Part shown: positions 1 through 8,192 of the stretch, in pieces
Layout: each line of letters starts with the position of its first letter
Position numbering within the stretch: position 1 is the first letter of the stretch
Source of the DNA: an uncultured Lewinella sp.
GTDB taxonomy: Bacteria; Bacteroidota; Bacteroidia; Chitinophagales; Saprospiraceae
Reading direction: 5' to 3'
DNA: 32,963 nucleotides
Assembly: GCA_913057785.1 (NCBI GenBank)
Contig: CAJXPD010000105.1
Location: 1-32,963 of the forward strand
Notes under the pieces: model-generated
Seen by the model: the letters and a program-made list of their open reading frames with translations, nothing else
Told to the model about the DNA's origin: nothing
Database searches by the model: none
Position numbers and translations under genes: made by a program

Positions 1-514
1 TGAAATCAATCCCTTGTGCCGCTAATTCATCTAAGCATTGATCAAAGCGCTTTACCTGCCAGCTTTTATATGTCTCGTGAGATTTATCCTGCAACAAAAA
101 CTGAAATACTTCTTCCCCAATACCAGGACAGATACTGGGGGAGGAGTAACCCAGCCCTCGATAGTCAAATAGAATGATATCCCGATCCTCTCCCAAAAAG
201 TGATCACTGAAAGAATGGATATGTCGCAGAATGGAGGAACCCCATCCGCCGGCAAAGATCAATACGGCATCGGAGGGGGCTGGCTGCTGTCTCGCCTTGA
301 TGATGGCGAAGGCAATATCCAGGAGGTGAGCTGGCTTTTCTTCTTGGTAATTCTCCGGCACCTTGATCGTTCCGAACTGAATTCTAGCCCGGTCTATGTC
401 GGAGCAATCGATGGATAGGCACTGCTTCCATTCGATATGGCCTATACCTTGAGCTTGAAGATGATGGGAAAGTAAGAGCAGAAGTGCGCTAAGCAATAGT
501 TTTGAGCTTTGCAT
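1..514 (-). CDS. Secreted alpha/beta hydrolase, TAP/prolyl-aminopeptidase-like (partial)
   Basis: Reading leftwards from an ATG at 514-512, the frame stays open to the window edge, giving 171 codons of the N-terminal part; the C-terminal half lies outside. It opens with a hydrophobic signal peptide (about 20 residues, ending LQAQG), so the product is exported. It then shows the alpha/beta-hydrolase pattern LIFAGGWGSS (the oxyanion-hole position, where peptidase S33 proteins usually have HGGPG) followed by FDYRGLGYSSP. This spacing and the downstream CPG segment fit the tripeptidyl-aminopeptidase/prolyl-iminopeptidase group (S33). The nucleophile elbow, catalytic acid and histidine are beyond the edge, so catalysis cannot be confirmed. 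The 84-base gap to the upstream minus-strand gene is AT-rich, with no clear promoter or terminator. Confidence 0.72.
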   Translation of the reverse strand, partial: MQSSKLLLSALLLLLSHHLQAQGIGHIEWKQCLSIDCSDIDRARIQFGTIKVPENYQEEKPAHLLDIAFAIIKARQQPAPSDAVLIFAGGWGSSILRHIHSFSDHFLGEDRDIILFDYRGLGYSSPSICPGIGEEVFQFLLQDKSHETYKSWQVKRFDQCLDELAAQGIDF

Positions 515-598
515 GGGTCAGTAGACTTGGTCTATTTTTAAAACTCAAGACCTGACACTCTATTTTATATTTTAATGATTTTAAGCAACTTCAGTAAT

Positions 599-3500
599 TC
601 ACTTATTGAAATAGATTTCATCAAGTAGTGCTTCAAAGATTTCGGATACTACCTCTTCAGTTGTTTCCGAGATCAGTATATCTAACTCCATTAGCTCTTC
701 CTCCCCTTTGAATAGCTTCACTTTGATACTATTAATTTTACCCTCTGTAGTTTTATACAAACCACCTAATGAATAGGCATTTGGATAATCAGATACATCC
801 ACATAGATCAGATTGGCGTCTGCCCCTTTCTCGGTCTCTTTGATGAATAATGTTTCGAGTTGGTCGGCAAGTTTTAGATCGTCTTTGAAAGTGACTTCAT
901 TGAAGAAATTGCTGCGAATCACTACCGGTTTTTCATTACCAATGGGAATATTGGCTTTGACTTCTTCACTTCGAATACCAATATCGAAACTAGCACCATG
1001 GCTAGGGAATCCTAACATGGGAGTTTGAATACCATTGATGCTTTTGGCCAGTCGAGGCACTTCATTGCGCGCGTATTGGAACCACTCCATGACGTCGACA
1101 TCATTACTCCTGGCATCTACGCCGCGCATGTTCTTGAGTAAGGCATAGGTCAAAAGTCCTTGCCCATATTGCCCCGCTTCATAGCTCACCTTATCTGATG
1201 CGCTACCTGCCAATACGAATAAACCGGTGCGATCCTTCATCCGATCTAATGCCCGAATTTGGCTAGAATTCAGCCGTTTGGTACTTCCCGTGATATTGTT
1301 GATGATCTGTCCGGAATTACAAGCATCGAGAATCAAGACTTGCTTGAGGGCGGGAATGGCATTGATCCAACCGGTTAATTCCTCGCTTGAAATCGTGAAT
1401 TTCTTTAAGGTTCCTGGGTCACCCAATTCTCCTTCGTTAGAGATGTCTTGCGTGAGGTAGTAAAATTGGGTCTCATCAGCACCGCCGTAGGTTACTCCAT
1501 GTCCAGATAAATACACGACTACGATATCTTCTGCTTTGGCGCTGCGCCTGATTTCCTGAAAAACTTGCTCTATATTACTTTTACTAGACGAAGACCAATG
1601 AACCTTTGGGTGTTTTGGCCGGTCTTGCTGGGTCTTGGCAGTAGATAAACAATAGACCTCTAAACTGTCTCCATCGGCGAATAGAGCAGATCCGGCTAGG
1701 TGCAATGCATCTGCCATCATACTAGCGTCTTGATCGGCATATTGCAAATCTAAATTCGATCCCCTATAGTTGGAAGTACCAATGGACACCACGTAGAGCT
1801 TTGGGCGGTATTTTCCTACCCAGTTTTCCCCTTGCTCGACACTATTCCATCCTTTTGATTGTAATGCTTGAGCGGTAAACGGTTTACTAATGGCTGGACT
1901 TTTCAACCATCCCGCTTCATTATAGACCCGTATACTTACCGTATTAATACTGTCTGGGTGCCTAAAAAGGTAGTTGCGATGCTGATATAAGTCGTAGTGA
2001 ATACTGCTATCACGTTTAGGAAATGCACTTCTTGGAAGCGGGTTAGCCTCTGCCTCCACTTCCTTGCCATTAATGAAAATGACTACTTTTCCAATGCCAC
2101 CATTCCGAGCTTTCAGGTGTAGATGCAGGCTATCATTGTCAATCTTAAATTCTTCAATCCTCGGATAGAGAGCAATCTCCTCGAACTTCTCGGATGGCCG
2201 GATATTTTCCTCTGAATAGCCGATCAATTTGGGCAGTAAACCAGGTTCGTAAAACCTTTCTTTCAGTTGTTCCAATTCAATCAACTCGGTTCCTACTGTA
2301 TAATACAGTAATCGCATAGACCCCGGAGAGGCATCAAAGAGGCCATTTTTGGTCGTAATGACCCAGTCTTGGTCATTAAAGAAATAAAGGGTAGCTATTT
2401 CTTCGGCGGTATCGGGATTCCAGATTTTGGCTATACCTCCTTCCGACCAACTAATAATTTGCTTGCCATTATTGATATACCAAGCGTTGACTACGGGTTG
2501 GGCATGTCCACTGAACGTAAGGAAATTTCCCTTAATATCTCCCTGTTGGAAAGTGGATGTAAATGCGGTCTGGCTCTTTTGCGTCCAGTCAGGTATAATG
2601 ATCTCCTGGAAAAGGAATCTATCGCCGTAAGAATCTCTGAATTTACATCTAGGAACTTCATGGAGTGTATCTACCAAGGCTTCCTTGGCATACCTCATAG
2701 GTATATAGCGTTGACCTGGGGGAGTATAAGGGGCTCGATCAGCATCAGTTTTTGTATTCTCAGGAATCAACCTATCAATTTCAGATCCCAGTTTCAACAA
2801 TTTGTGGAAATCCCATAAAGTTGCCCTCCCATAGGAACCGGCGATCACCAGGAATTGGTCATTGTCGACAAGCTGATGATCTGCAACAGAATAATTAGGT
2901 TGAAAATAAAATAAGGGTTGTTGGTTTCTATCCCACGCTTCTACGAAGCCCTGTTCACGAAGAATTACGGGGGTAGGGGAATACACAAATGGGGATTCAA
3001 AACTATGTATGAGATATTTACTACCGAGAGGAATAGCATCTTCTGGTATACTTGAATGGCGATTGGAGACTCCAGGTTCTTGCGGTCTAACCAGATTATA
3101 TTTTAAGTTGAACACCAAGGTAGAATCTGTACTTAACTTAATGGATAACTCTTCTTGATCCGCTGTTTTGTCGATTCGACGTATAGGGTGAAAGGCGGAC
3201 AAGCCAAAGTCCAAAGTGGTGATGCTCTTAAAATCCTGAACGCTGATGTGATGCCCTTGACCAACTAATAGATGATTTGTGTTTTGGAGAAAGGTAACAG
3301 GGCCAGGCCAAGTGCCAGACCTTGGCCCCTTCAGGCCAGCGCTTGCATACAAGTTTGGAATAGAAGCTAGAGACTCCAAATCCCAATTGTACACCGTAGC
3401 TTGCGTGTCTTTTTTGAAAAGAAGATTTTTGCTATCTATGGAAAATGCTAGGAAATAACCTAGATCTACTTTCGAAGCCAGATATTGAACACCATTTACT

Positions 3501-4501
3501 ACATCCCAGCATTCCGTAAAGCGTTCGCTGTTCAGGATTAGCTTTGTTCCATCTGGTGAAACCTGCATCTCATTCCAATAGACATTCCCATACAAAACCC
3601 TTTCGCTCCCCGACACTGCTGACCAGGATGTTGGCTTATTGTTGGTGAAGATGGTATCAATGCTGATTGTGTTTCCTAAAGAATCGATAGTGAGCTGGTA
3701 TTGTAGGATGTTATCAATTTTCCTTCGCCATTTATGTAAAGGTTTGCCTAGTTGTCGCGTGAGTTGGCCATTTAGATCGTAAAATGCAATGAAACCACTT
3801 GAGTGAAAGGTGTCATCATATAGGTATCCAATGGCTATTTCCTCCTCATTGATGAACAAGGTCTTCCCACGCCTTTCAGGACTTTGAAACTGACTAACTA
3901 GCTCAAGCTCTTGATCGAATAGCAATATTTGATCCCCTTCTTGACTCAATAAGGTTTTGCCATTCGGGGAAAAGTGTAGGTTTTGTTTTTGAGTGGAAGG
4001 GATTAGTTTTTGTTGCTGATTGAGGATGTTGAAAGCCAGCGCTGTGCTGTCCGAAGCACTGGTCAGTACCCATTTTTCATCGGGAGAAAAGATAGGGCGA
4101 TCATATTGTTCGAACACATCTGTAGCAGGGGAATTTCCAGCCACGATAAATGAATAACGCGCATAATTGTAGGTCGTAGGGGTCGACCAAAGGCTATCTC
4201 CGTCAATCGTGTATAAAATGGTTACATCATCGGATTTGCTAATGACGTAATTACCTTTAGGAGAGAAGGCGACCTCTATTATGGACTTTTTGTGGTCAGG
4301 AAAATCTCGGACCAAGCGCCCAGACTTATTCCAAAGCTTAACCTCTCCATTGATAGTCCCCGACAGGACGTAGTTGTCGTCTGGAGAAGCAGCTATCGTC
4401 GAGATCGCGTCACTATGTTCCAGGGGAACCACCAAATTGGGGTGTTGAGCAACTAATATAAATGGCGTAAGTAAGGCAAATAGCCATGTGTTCATCTTCA
4501 T
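599..4501 (-). CDS. Secreted WD40-repeat protein with C-terminal caspase (peptidase C14) domain
   Basis: About 1300 residues. The frame opens further upstream at a TTG (4525), but the ATG at 4501 places a hydrophobic signal peptide (MKMNTWLFALL...LVAQ) at the N terminus, so I start there; ATG 4495 is also possible. Residues about 25-720 contain scattered WD40-type blades, for example SPDDNYVLSG...VKLWN, SPDEKWVLTS and GGIAKIWNPDTAEEIATL, implying one or two beta-propellers. Residues about 895-1170 form a caspase-like p20 domain: YVVSIGTSNY, then VVVYLSGHG (catalytic His about 1001) and LILDACNSGQ (catalytic Cys about 1061). A tail of about 120 residues has no recognised domain. Caspase-like proteases of this clan usually cut after basic or acidic residues; the substrate is unknown. 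Export suggests a periplasmic or surface role. It is a lone gene, with no partner toxin or effector beside it. Confidence 0.88.
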   Translation of the reverse strand: MKMNTWLFALLTPFILVAQHPNLVVPLEHSDAISTIAASPDDNYVLSGTINGEVKLWNKSGRLVRDFPDHKKSIIEVAFSPKGNYVISKSDDVTILYTIDGDSLWSTPTTYNYARYSFIVAGNSPATDVFEQYDRPIFSPDEKWVLTSASDSTALAFNILNQQQKLIPSTQKQNLHFSPNGKTLLSQEGDQILLFDQELELVSQFQSPERRGKTLFINEEEIAIGYLYDDTFHSSGFIAFYDLNGQLTRQLGKPLHKWRRKIDNILQYQLTIDSLGNTISIDTIFTNNKPTSWSAVSGSERVLYGNVYWNEMQVSPDGTKLILNSERFTECWDVVNGVQYLASKVDLGYFLAFSIDSKNLLFKKDTQATVYNWDLESLASIPNLYASAGLKGPRSGTWPGPVTFLQNTNHLLVGQGHHISVQDFKSITTLDFGLSAFHPIRRIDKTADQEELSIKLSTDSTLVFNLKYNLVRPQEPGVSNRHSSIPEDAIPLGSKYLIHSFESPFVYSPTPVILREQGFVEAWDRNQQPLFYFQPNYSVADHQLVDNDQFLVIAGSYGRATLWDFHKLLKLGSEIDRLIPENTKTDADRAPYTPPGQRYIPMRYAKEALVDTLHEVPRCKFRDSYGDRFLFQEIIIPDWTQKSQTAFTSTFQQGDIKGNFLTFSGHAQPVVNAWYINNGKQIISWSEGGIAKIWNPDTAEEIATLYFFNDQDWVITTKNGLFDASPGSMRLLYYTVGTELIELEQLKERFYEPGLLPKLIGYSEENIRPSEKFEEIALYPRIEEFKIDNDSLHLHLKARNGGIGKVVIFINGKEVEAEANPLPRSAFPKRDSSIHYDLYQHRNYLFRHPDSINTVSIRVYNEAGWLKSPAISKPFTAQALQSKGWNSVEQGENWVGKYRPKLYVVSIGTSNYRGSNLDLQYADQDASMMADALHLAGSALFADGDSLEVYCLSTAKTQQDRPKHPKVHWSSSSKSNIEQVFQEIRRSAKAEDIVVVYLSGHGVTYGGADETQFYYLTQDISNEGELGDPGTLKKFTISSEELTGWINAIPALKQVLILDACNSGQIINNITGSTKRLNSSQIRALDRMKDRTGLFVLAGSASDKVSYEAGQYGQGLLTYALLKNMRGVDARSNDVDVMEWFQYARNEVPRLAKSINGIQTPMLGFPSHGASFDIGIRSEEVKANIPIGNEKPVVIRSNFFNEVTFKDDLKLADQLETLFIKETEKGADANLIYVDVSDYPNAYSLGGLYKTTEGKINSIKVKLFKGEEELMELDILISETTEEVVSEIFEALLDEIYFNK

Positions 4502-4764
4502 GTCAAAAGAAGTTTCTGTGTACAACTTAAAAAAGAAGAGAAGACAGTATTACTGAAAGAAATGCGGATTTAAGAGGATTTAATGGACTTTCGAGGAGTG
4601 TTCCGTACAAATCCTATTAGATTAAACTAAAATACATAGAAATTCTTAATGTTGAAATAAACTGGGTTCTATTCCCGATTGTCTGTAGCTCGTATTTTAC
4701 ATCTGTGTTTTTTCGAAGATCATGAGTGTGGAAGTTATATTTGTCAGCACACATAACTGAATCC

Positions 4765-6048
4765 ATGAAAAACTGGTCTGGCTATCTACAATGGAATCCT
4801 ACAGAAGTCGCTTACCCCGATAGTGAAGCGGCTATCCAGCAATTAGTGAAAAGGGCCGTAGAGCAAAAGAAGAAAGTACGCGTAATCGGCGCTGGTCACT
4901 CCTTCACCCCACTCTGCAAAACGGATGAAATCTTGATCAGCCTTGACAAATTTCAGGGTTTGATCGAAGTAGATAAAGAGAATAGTCTAGCTACCGTTAA
5001 GGCAGGCACCCGCTTGTATATTCTTGGCGAATTACTGGCGGAGCAAGGGCTAGCCATGGAAAACCTGGGAGACATTGATCGTCAATCTATTGCTGGTACC
5101 ATTAGTACAGGAACCCATGGCACCGGGAAATCCTTAGGAACTATCAGCACGCAGGTTGCCGCTTTGTCGTTTGTAAATGGGAAAGGAGAGTTAGTGCATT
5201 GTTCGGAAACGGAAAATACCGACTTGTTTAAAGCGGCCCAGGTGTCGCTAGGGGCTTTGGGTATCATCACGAGTATTACCCTGCGCTGCATTCCTGCCTA
5301 TCGCTTAGCCTTACAAAACAGAAAGGAACAACTGCAAGCCGTATTGAGTAGTTTGGACGAGCGCTGGGAGAATAACCGCAATTTTGAGTTCTATTGGTTC
5401 CCATACACGGAAATGGCTTGGACCAAAAGTTCGAACCTGGTAGAAGATCAACCCGATAAAAATTCCTGGCTAAATTACTTCACGGAGTATGTCTTAGAGA
5501 ACTACGCCTACAAAGTACTCTGTGAATTGGCCTACGCTTTCCCTTCTATGAATGAGAGGGTATCTAAAATCTCAGCCGCCTCCATCACGAATGTGAAGAA
5601 AGTATACCAGAGTCATAAAGTCTACGCTACCCAACGCCTGGTGAAGTTCAATGAAATGGAGTACAATGTACCGGCTGAAGCCTACCCCGAAGTCTTCAAA
5701 GAGGTGCGCCGGGTAGTCAATAGCCGAAAATTCAATATCCATTTCCCGATTGAAAACCGGATCGTCAAGCAGGATGATATCTACATGAGCCCAGCCCATG
5801 GCCGTGAATCCATTTACATCGCTTGTCACGCTTATAACAAGAAAGATCCTAAACCCTATTTCAAAGCCTTGGAAGAAATATTCAGAGCCCACGATGGTCG
5901 ACCACACTGGGGAAAAATGAACACCCTCACGCCGCAGGATATCGCCGGGCTCTACCCCAAGTTCGATACCTTTTTGGCACATCGTAACGAACAGGATCCA
6001 GATCGTATTTTTACCAACCCCTACTTGGAAAAACTATTGGGGGATTAA
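4765..6048 (+). CDS. FAD-linked oxidase, D-arabinono-1,4-lactone/L-gulonolactone oxidase family
   Basis: 427 residues from ATG 4765. The frame is open from a GTG at 4726, but those extra 13 codons are unlike family N termini. The vanillyl-alcohol-oxidase-type FAD domain shows VIGAGHSFTPL, with His45 in the position that commonly binds FAD covalently, and GDIDRQSIAGTISTGTHGTG for the dinucleotide. The C terminus has the family HWGK signature (His381, Lys384) and ends DPDRIFTNPYLEKLLGD, also typical. Members oxidise aldonolactones or related sugar alcohols using oxygen or another acceptor; the exact substrate cannot be read from sequence. No signal peptide is visible, so it is probably cytoplasmic. 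The next gene, a PLP enzyme, lies 132 bases downstream on the same strand. A weak -7-like TACATCTG sits at 4698-4705. Confidence 0.87.
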   Translation: MKNWSGYLQWNPTEVAYPDSEAAIQQLVKRAVEQKKKVRVIGAGHSFTPLCKTDEILISLDKFQGLIEVDKENSLATVKAGTRLYILGELLAEQGLAMENLGDIDRQSIAGTISTGTHGTGKSLGTISTQVAALSFVNGKGELVHCSETENTDLFKAAQVSLGALGIITSITLRCIPAYRLALQNRKEQLQAVLSSLDERWENNRNFEFYWFPYTEMAWTKSSNLVEDQPDKNSWLNYFTEYVLENYAYKVLCELAYAFPSMNERVSKISAASITNVKKVYQSHKVYATQRLVKFNEMEYNVPAEAYPEVFKEVRRVVNSRKFNIHFPIENRIVKQDDIYMSPAHGRESIYIACHAYNKKDPKPYFKALEEIFRAHDGRPHWGKMNTLTPQDIAGLYPKFDTFLAHRNEQDPDRIFTNPYLEKLLGD

Positions 6049-6065
6049 ATGATTAAGCAGCGCTG

Positions 6066-6116
6066 TAAACATCCAACGTTTTACCAGGCCAAGCCCAAGG
6101 AAACTTCGGATGTTTA
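6066..6116. other. Inverted repeat between two same-strand genes
   Basis: TAAACATCC at 6066-6074 is exactly complementary to GGATGTTTA at 6108-6116, with 33 bases between. It lies 18 bases after the stop of the FAD oxidase gene and could form a stem-loop in the transcript leading to the PLP-enzyme gene. No run of T follows, so it is a poor intrinsic terminator; an RNA-processing or pausing hairpin, or chance, are equally possible. Confidence 0.25.
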
Positions 6117-6180
6117 GCCCCTGCCTTTTGCCTAGAACTTTTCACCCAAAGTATCAACGAAACCTTAACTCAAAGTGGAG

Positions 6181-7392
6181 ATGGAACATGGAACAGCTTA
6201 TTTCAAAGCATTGAATGAAGAACTCAAACAGTACAAGAATGCGGTTCCTCGTCTAGTCATTGACCTAGATGCGCTGGATGAAAACATTGAAGGGCTACAA
6301 AAATCTTTGAAAGCCGGCGTCGACTTTCGATTAGTGGTCAAATCATTGCCTAGTCCTCAATTGATTCAATACTTACAGCAAAATCTGCCAACGGAAAGAT
6401 TAATGGTCTTCCACCAACCCTTTTTGACACAGCTGGTACCCTTGCTGGGGAAAGATGCAGATGTACTGCTAGGGAAGCCCATGCCTGCACAAACGCTCCA
6501 ATACTTTTACGAAAATCTACCCACGCGGTCTACCACTTTCGATCCTTTTGCACAGATTCAGTGGTTAGTAGATACCCAGGATCGTTTAGTGCAGTATCAA
6601 GCCCTTGCAAAGACTAATGATTGGAAGCTGAGGGTGAATTTGGAAATTGATGTTGGCTTGCATCGTGGTGGCTTTGCCGATTTGACTTCCTTTGAGTCAG
6701 CACTAGCTTTTTTGGTGCAAAACCAAGATACATTGACACTAAGCGGTTTGATGGGTTACGATCCCCATGTTGTCAAGTTGCCCAAGATCTTGCGGTCTAA
6801 GGAAAAGGCCTTTGAGCTGATGTGCTCAGCCTATGAGTCTTATATTAAAGTCCTAAAAGGCAAATTCCCTGTGTTGTGGAACGATAAGTTGACCCTAAAT
6901 GGAGCCGGAAGCCCTACCATTGCGCTCCATCAGTCACCTCTCTCGCCCTTAAATGATTGGTCAGCGGGGTCTTGCTTGGTAAAACCAACTTCCTTTGATA
7001 TTCCAAGTTTGGAGGCTTACCGTTCCGCCAGCTACATCGCTACGCCGGTACTGAAGAAATTGGAGGGAACGACTATTCCCGCCATCGAGCGGTACAAGGG
7101 CGTCTTGAACGCTTTGGATCGCACTAACAAGAATTCCTACTTCATTTACGGAGGGTATTGGAAAGCCCACTACCACTATCCTTTTGGATTAAAGGAAAAC
7201 AAACTGTTCGGGGCTTCTACTAATCAATCGATGGTAAATGCTCCGGAAGGCAGCGATCTAGCCGTAGATGACTTCGTCTTCCTCCGCCCGAAACAAAGTG
7301 AGTTTGTCTTCCTTCAATTCGGCAAAATCCTGGCTATTAGAAACCACAAAATCGTCGAGGAGTGGGATATATTTCAACCGGAAAATGGCTAA
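6181..7392 (+). CDS. PLP-dependent D-threonine aldolase/alanine-racemase-fold enzyme
   Basis: 403 residues from ATG 6181; a GTG two codons upstream is in frame but less likely. The N-terminal fold-type III PLP barrel begins PRLVIDLDALDENI, and RLVVKSLPSP carries the likely Schiff-base lysine, Lys54. NLEIDVGLHRGGF matches the conserved E-x-D-x-G-x-x-R-x-G phosphate-proximal motif of this superfamily. The C-terminal region resembles the D-serine dehydratase/D-threonine aldolase-like domain. Members cleave or deaminate beta-hydroxy-D-amino acids; 'amino acid deaminase/aldolase' is the most cautious name. It follows an FAD lactone-oxidase-like gene on the same strand and may be coexpressed with it, although an inverted repeat lies between. 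Its TAA stop overlaps the stop of the convergent SDR gene by 4 bases (7389-7392). Confidence 0.83.
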   Translation: MEHGTAYFKALNEELKQYKNAVPRLVIDLDALDENIEGLQKSLKAGVDFRLVVKSLPSPQLIQYLQQNLPTERLMVFHQPFLTQLVPLLGKDADVLLGKPMPAQTLQYFYENLPTRSTTFDPFAQIQWLVDTQDRLVQYQALAKTNDWKLRVNLEIDVGLHRGGFADLTSFESALAFLVQNQDTLTLSGLMGYDPHVVKLPKILRSKEKAFELMCSAYESYIKVLKGKFPVLWNDKLTLNGAGSPTIALHQSPLSPLNDWSAGSCLVKPTSFDIPSLEAYRSASYIATPVLKKLEGTTIPAIERYKGVLNALDRTNKNSYFIYGGYWKAHYHYPFGLKENKLFGASTNQSMVNAPEGSDLAVDDFVFLRPKQSEFVFLQFGKILAIRNHKIVEEWDIFQPENG

Positions 7393-8183
7393 AGAATCCC
7401 ACCCATACTCCCGCCATCCACTTTGATCGTTGCGCCGTTTGTAGCAGCAGCCAAGGGACTACTTAAGTAAGTAATCGTACTTGCCACCTCATCGACCGTT
7501 GCGAAGCGTTGTAGCAAGGAACTCGTCCGGACTTCGGCGAAGAAAGCGGCTTCTACTGCTTCCACAGTTTTCCCTTCCTTGGCCGCTGCATCAGTCAGGA
7601 ATTGCTCGGCACCTTCCGATAAGGTAGAGCCGGGGGCAACGGTATTGACGGTCACAGCAGTACCCTTGGTAAGCTGGGCCAAGCCACGAGAAATGGCGAG
7701 TAAGGCCGTTTTGGTCATACTGTAGGCGATTAGGTCAGCTGGTACCAAGGTGGCGCATTCACTGGATATGAAAAGAATGCGTCCCCCATTTCTTTCCAAC
7801 ATCCCCGGGAGGTAGTGCCGAGAAAGGCGTACTGCACTCATGACATTCACATCAAACTGTCGGTACCAGTCTTCATCTTTCATGTCGAAAAAAGAGGTAG
7901 CCGTATATATGCCTACATTATTGATAAGTATATCGACGGCTGGCAGTTCCGCAAAGAGTTTCTCCACTTCTTCAGGCTTGCCTAAATCAGCGGCAATCCC
8001 ATCGACTTGCGCTGCCTCAAATTCTTGTTGCAACTTAGCCATGGCTGTTTGCACGCCTTCTTTGGAGCGACCGTTGATGATCACTTTAACCCCTTCCTGG
8101 AGCAAACTACGAGCTGTAGCAAATCCGATTCCAGCAGTTGAGCCGGATATAAAGGCTGTTTTTCCTTTTATTTTAAGATCCAT
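7389..8183 (-). CDS. SDR-family NAD(P)-dependent oxidoreductase
   Basis: 264 residues, ATG at 8183. Classical short-chain dehydrogenase: cofactor glycine motif SGSTAGIG (residues 13-20), NNVG (88-91), catalytic Ser140/141 and the Tyr154-x-x-x-Lys158 pair in YSMTK. The C terminus KVDGGSMGGIL is typical of the 3-oxoacyl-ACP-reductase-like branch. NGRS after the second strand suggests NADP(H) preference, as inference only. It starts 9 bases after the symporter gene ends on the same strand, so the two are almost certainly cotranscribed, downstream of the PhyH-like oxygenase. This suggests oxidation or reduction of an imported hydroxylated compound. The tail is convergent with, and overlaps, the PLP-enzyme gene. 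Confidence 0.92.
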   Translation of the reverse strand: MDLKIKGKTAFISGSTAGIGFATARSLLQEGVKVIINGRSKEGVQTAMAKLQQEFEAAQVDGIAADLGKPEEVEKLFAELPAVDILINNVGIYTATSFFDMKDEDWYRQFDVNVMSAVRLSRHYLPGMLERNGGRILFISSECATLVPADLIAYSMTKTALLAISRGLAQLTKGTAVTVNTVAPGSTLSEGAEQFLTDAAAKEGKTVEAVEAAFFAEVRTSSLLQRFATVDEVASTITYLSSPLAAATNGATIKVDGGSMGGIL

Positions 8184-8192
8184 TATTCTGAT

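Noticed and set aside
2369..2818. Plus-strand 149-residue frame
   Set aside because: It is antisense to the WD40-caspase gene and has no recognisable features.
5572..5982. Minus-strand 136-residue frame
   Set aside because: It is a shadow of the FAD oxidase gene, whose family motifs are intact on the plus strand.
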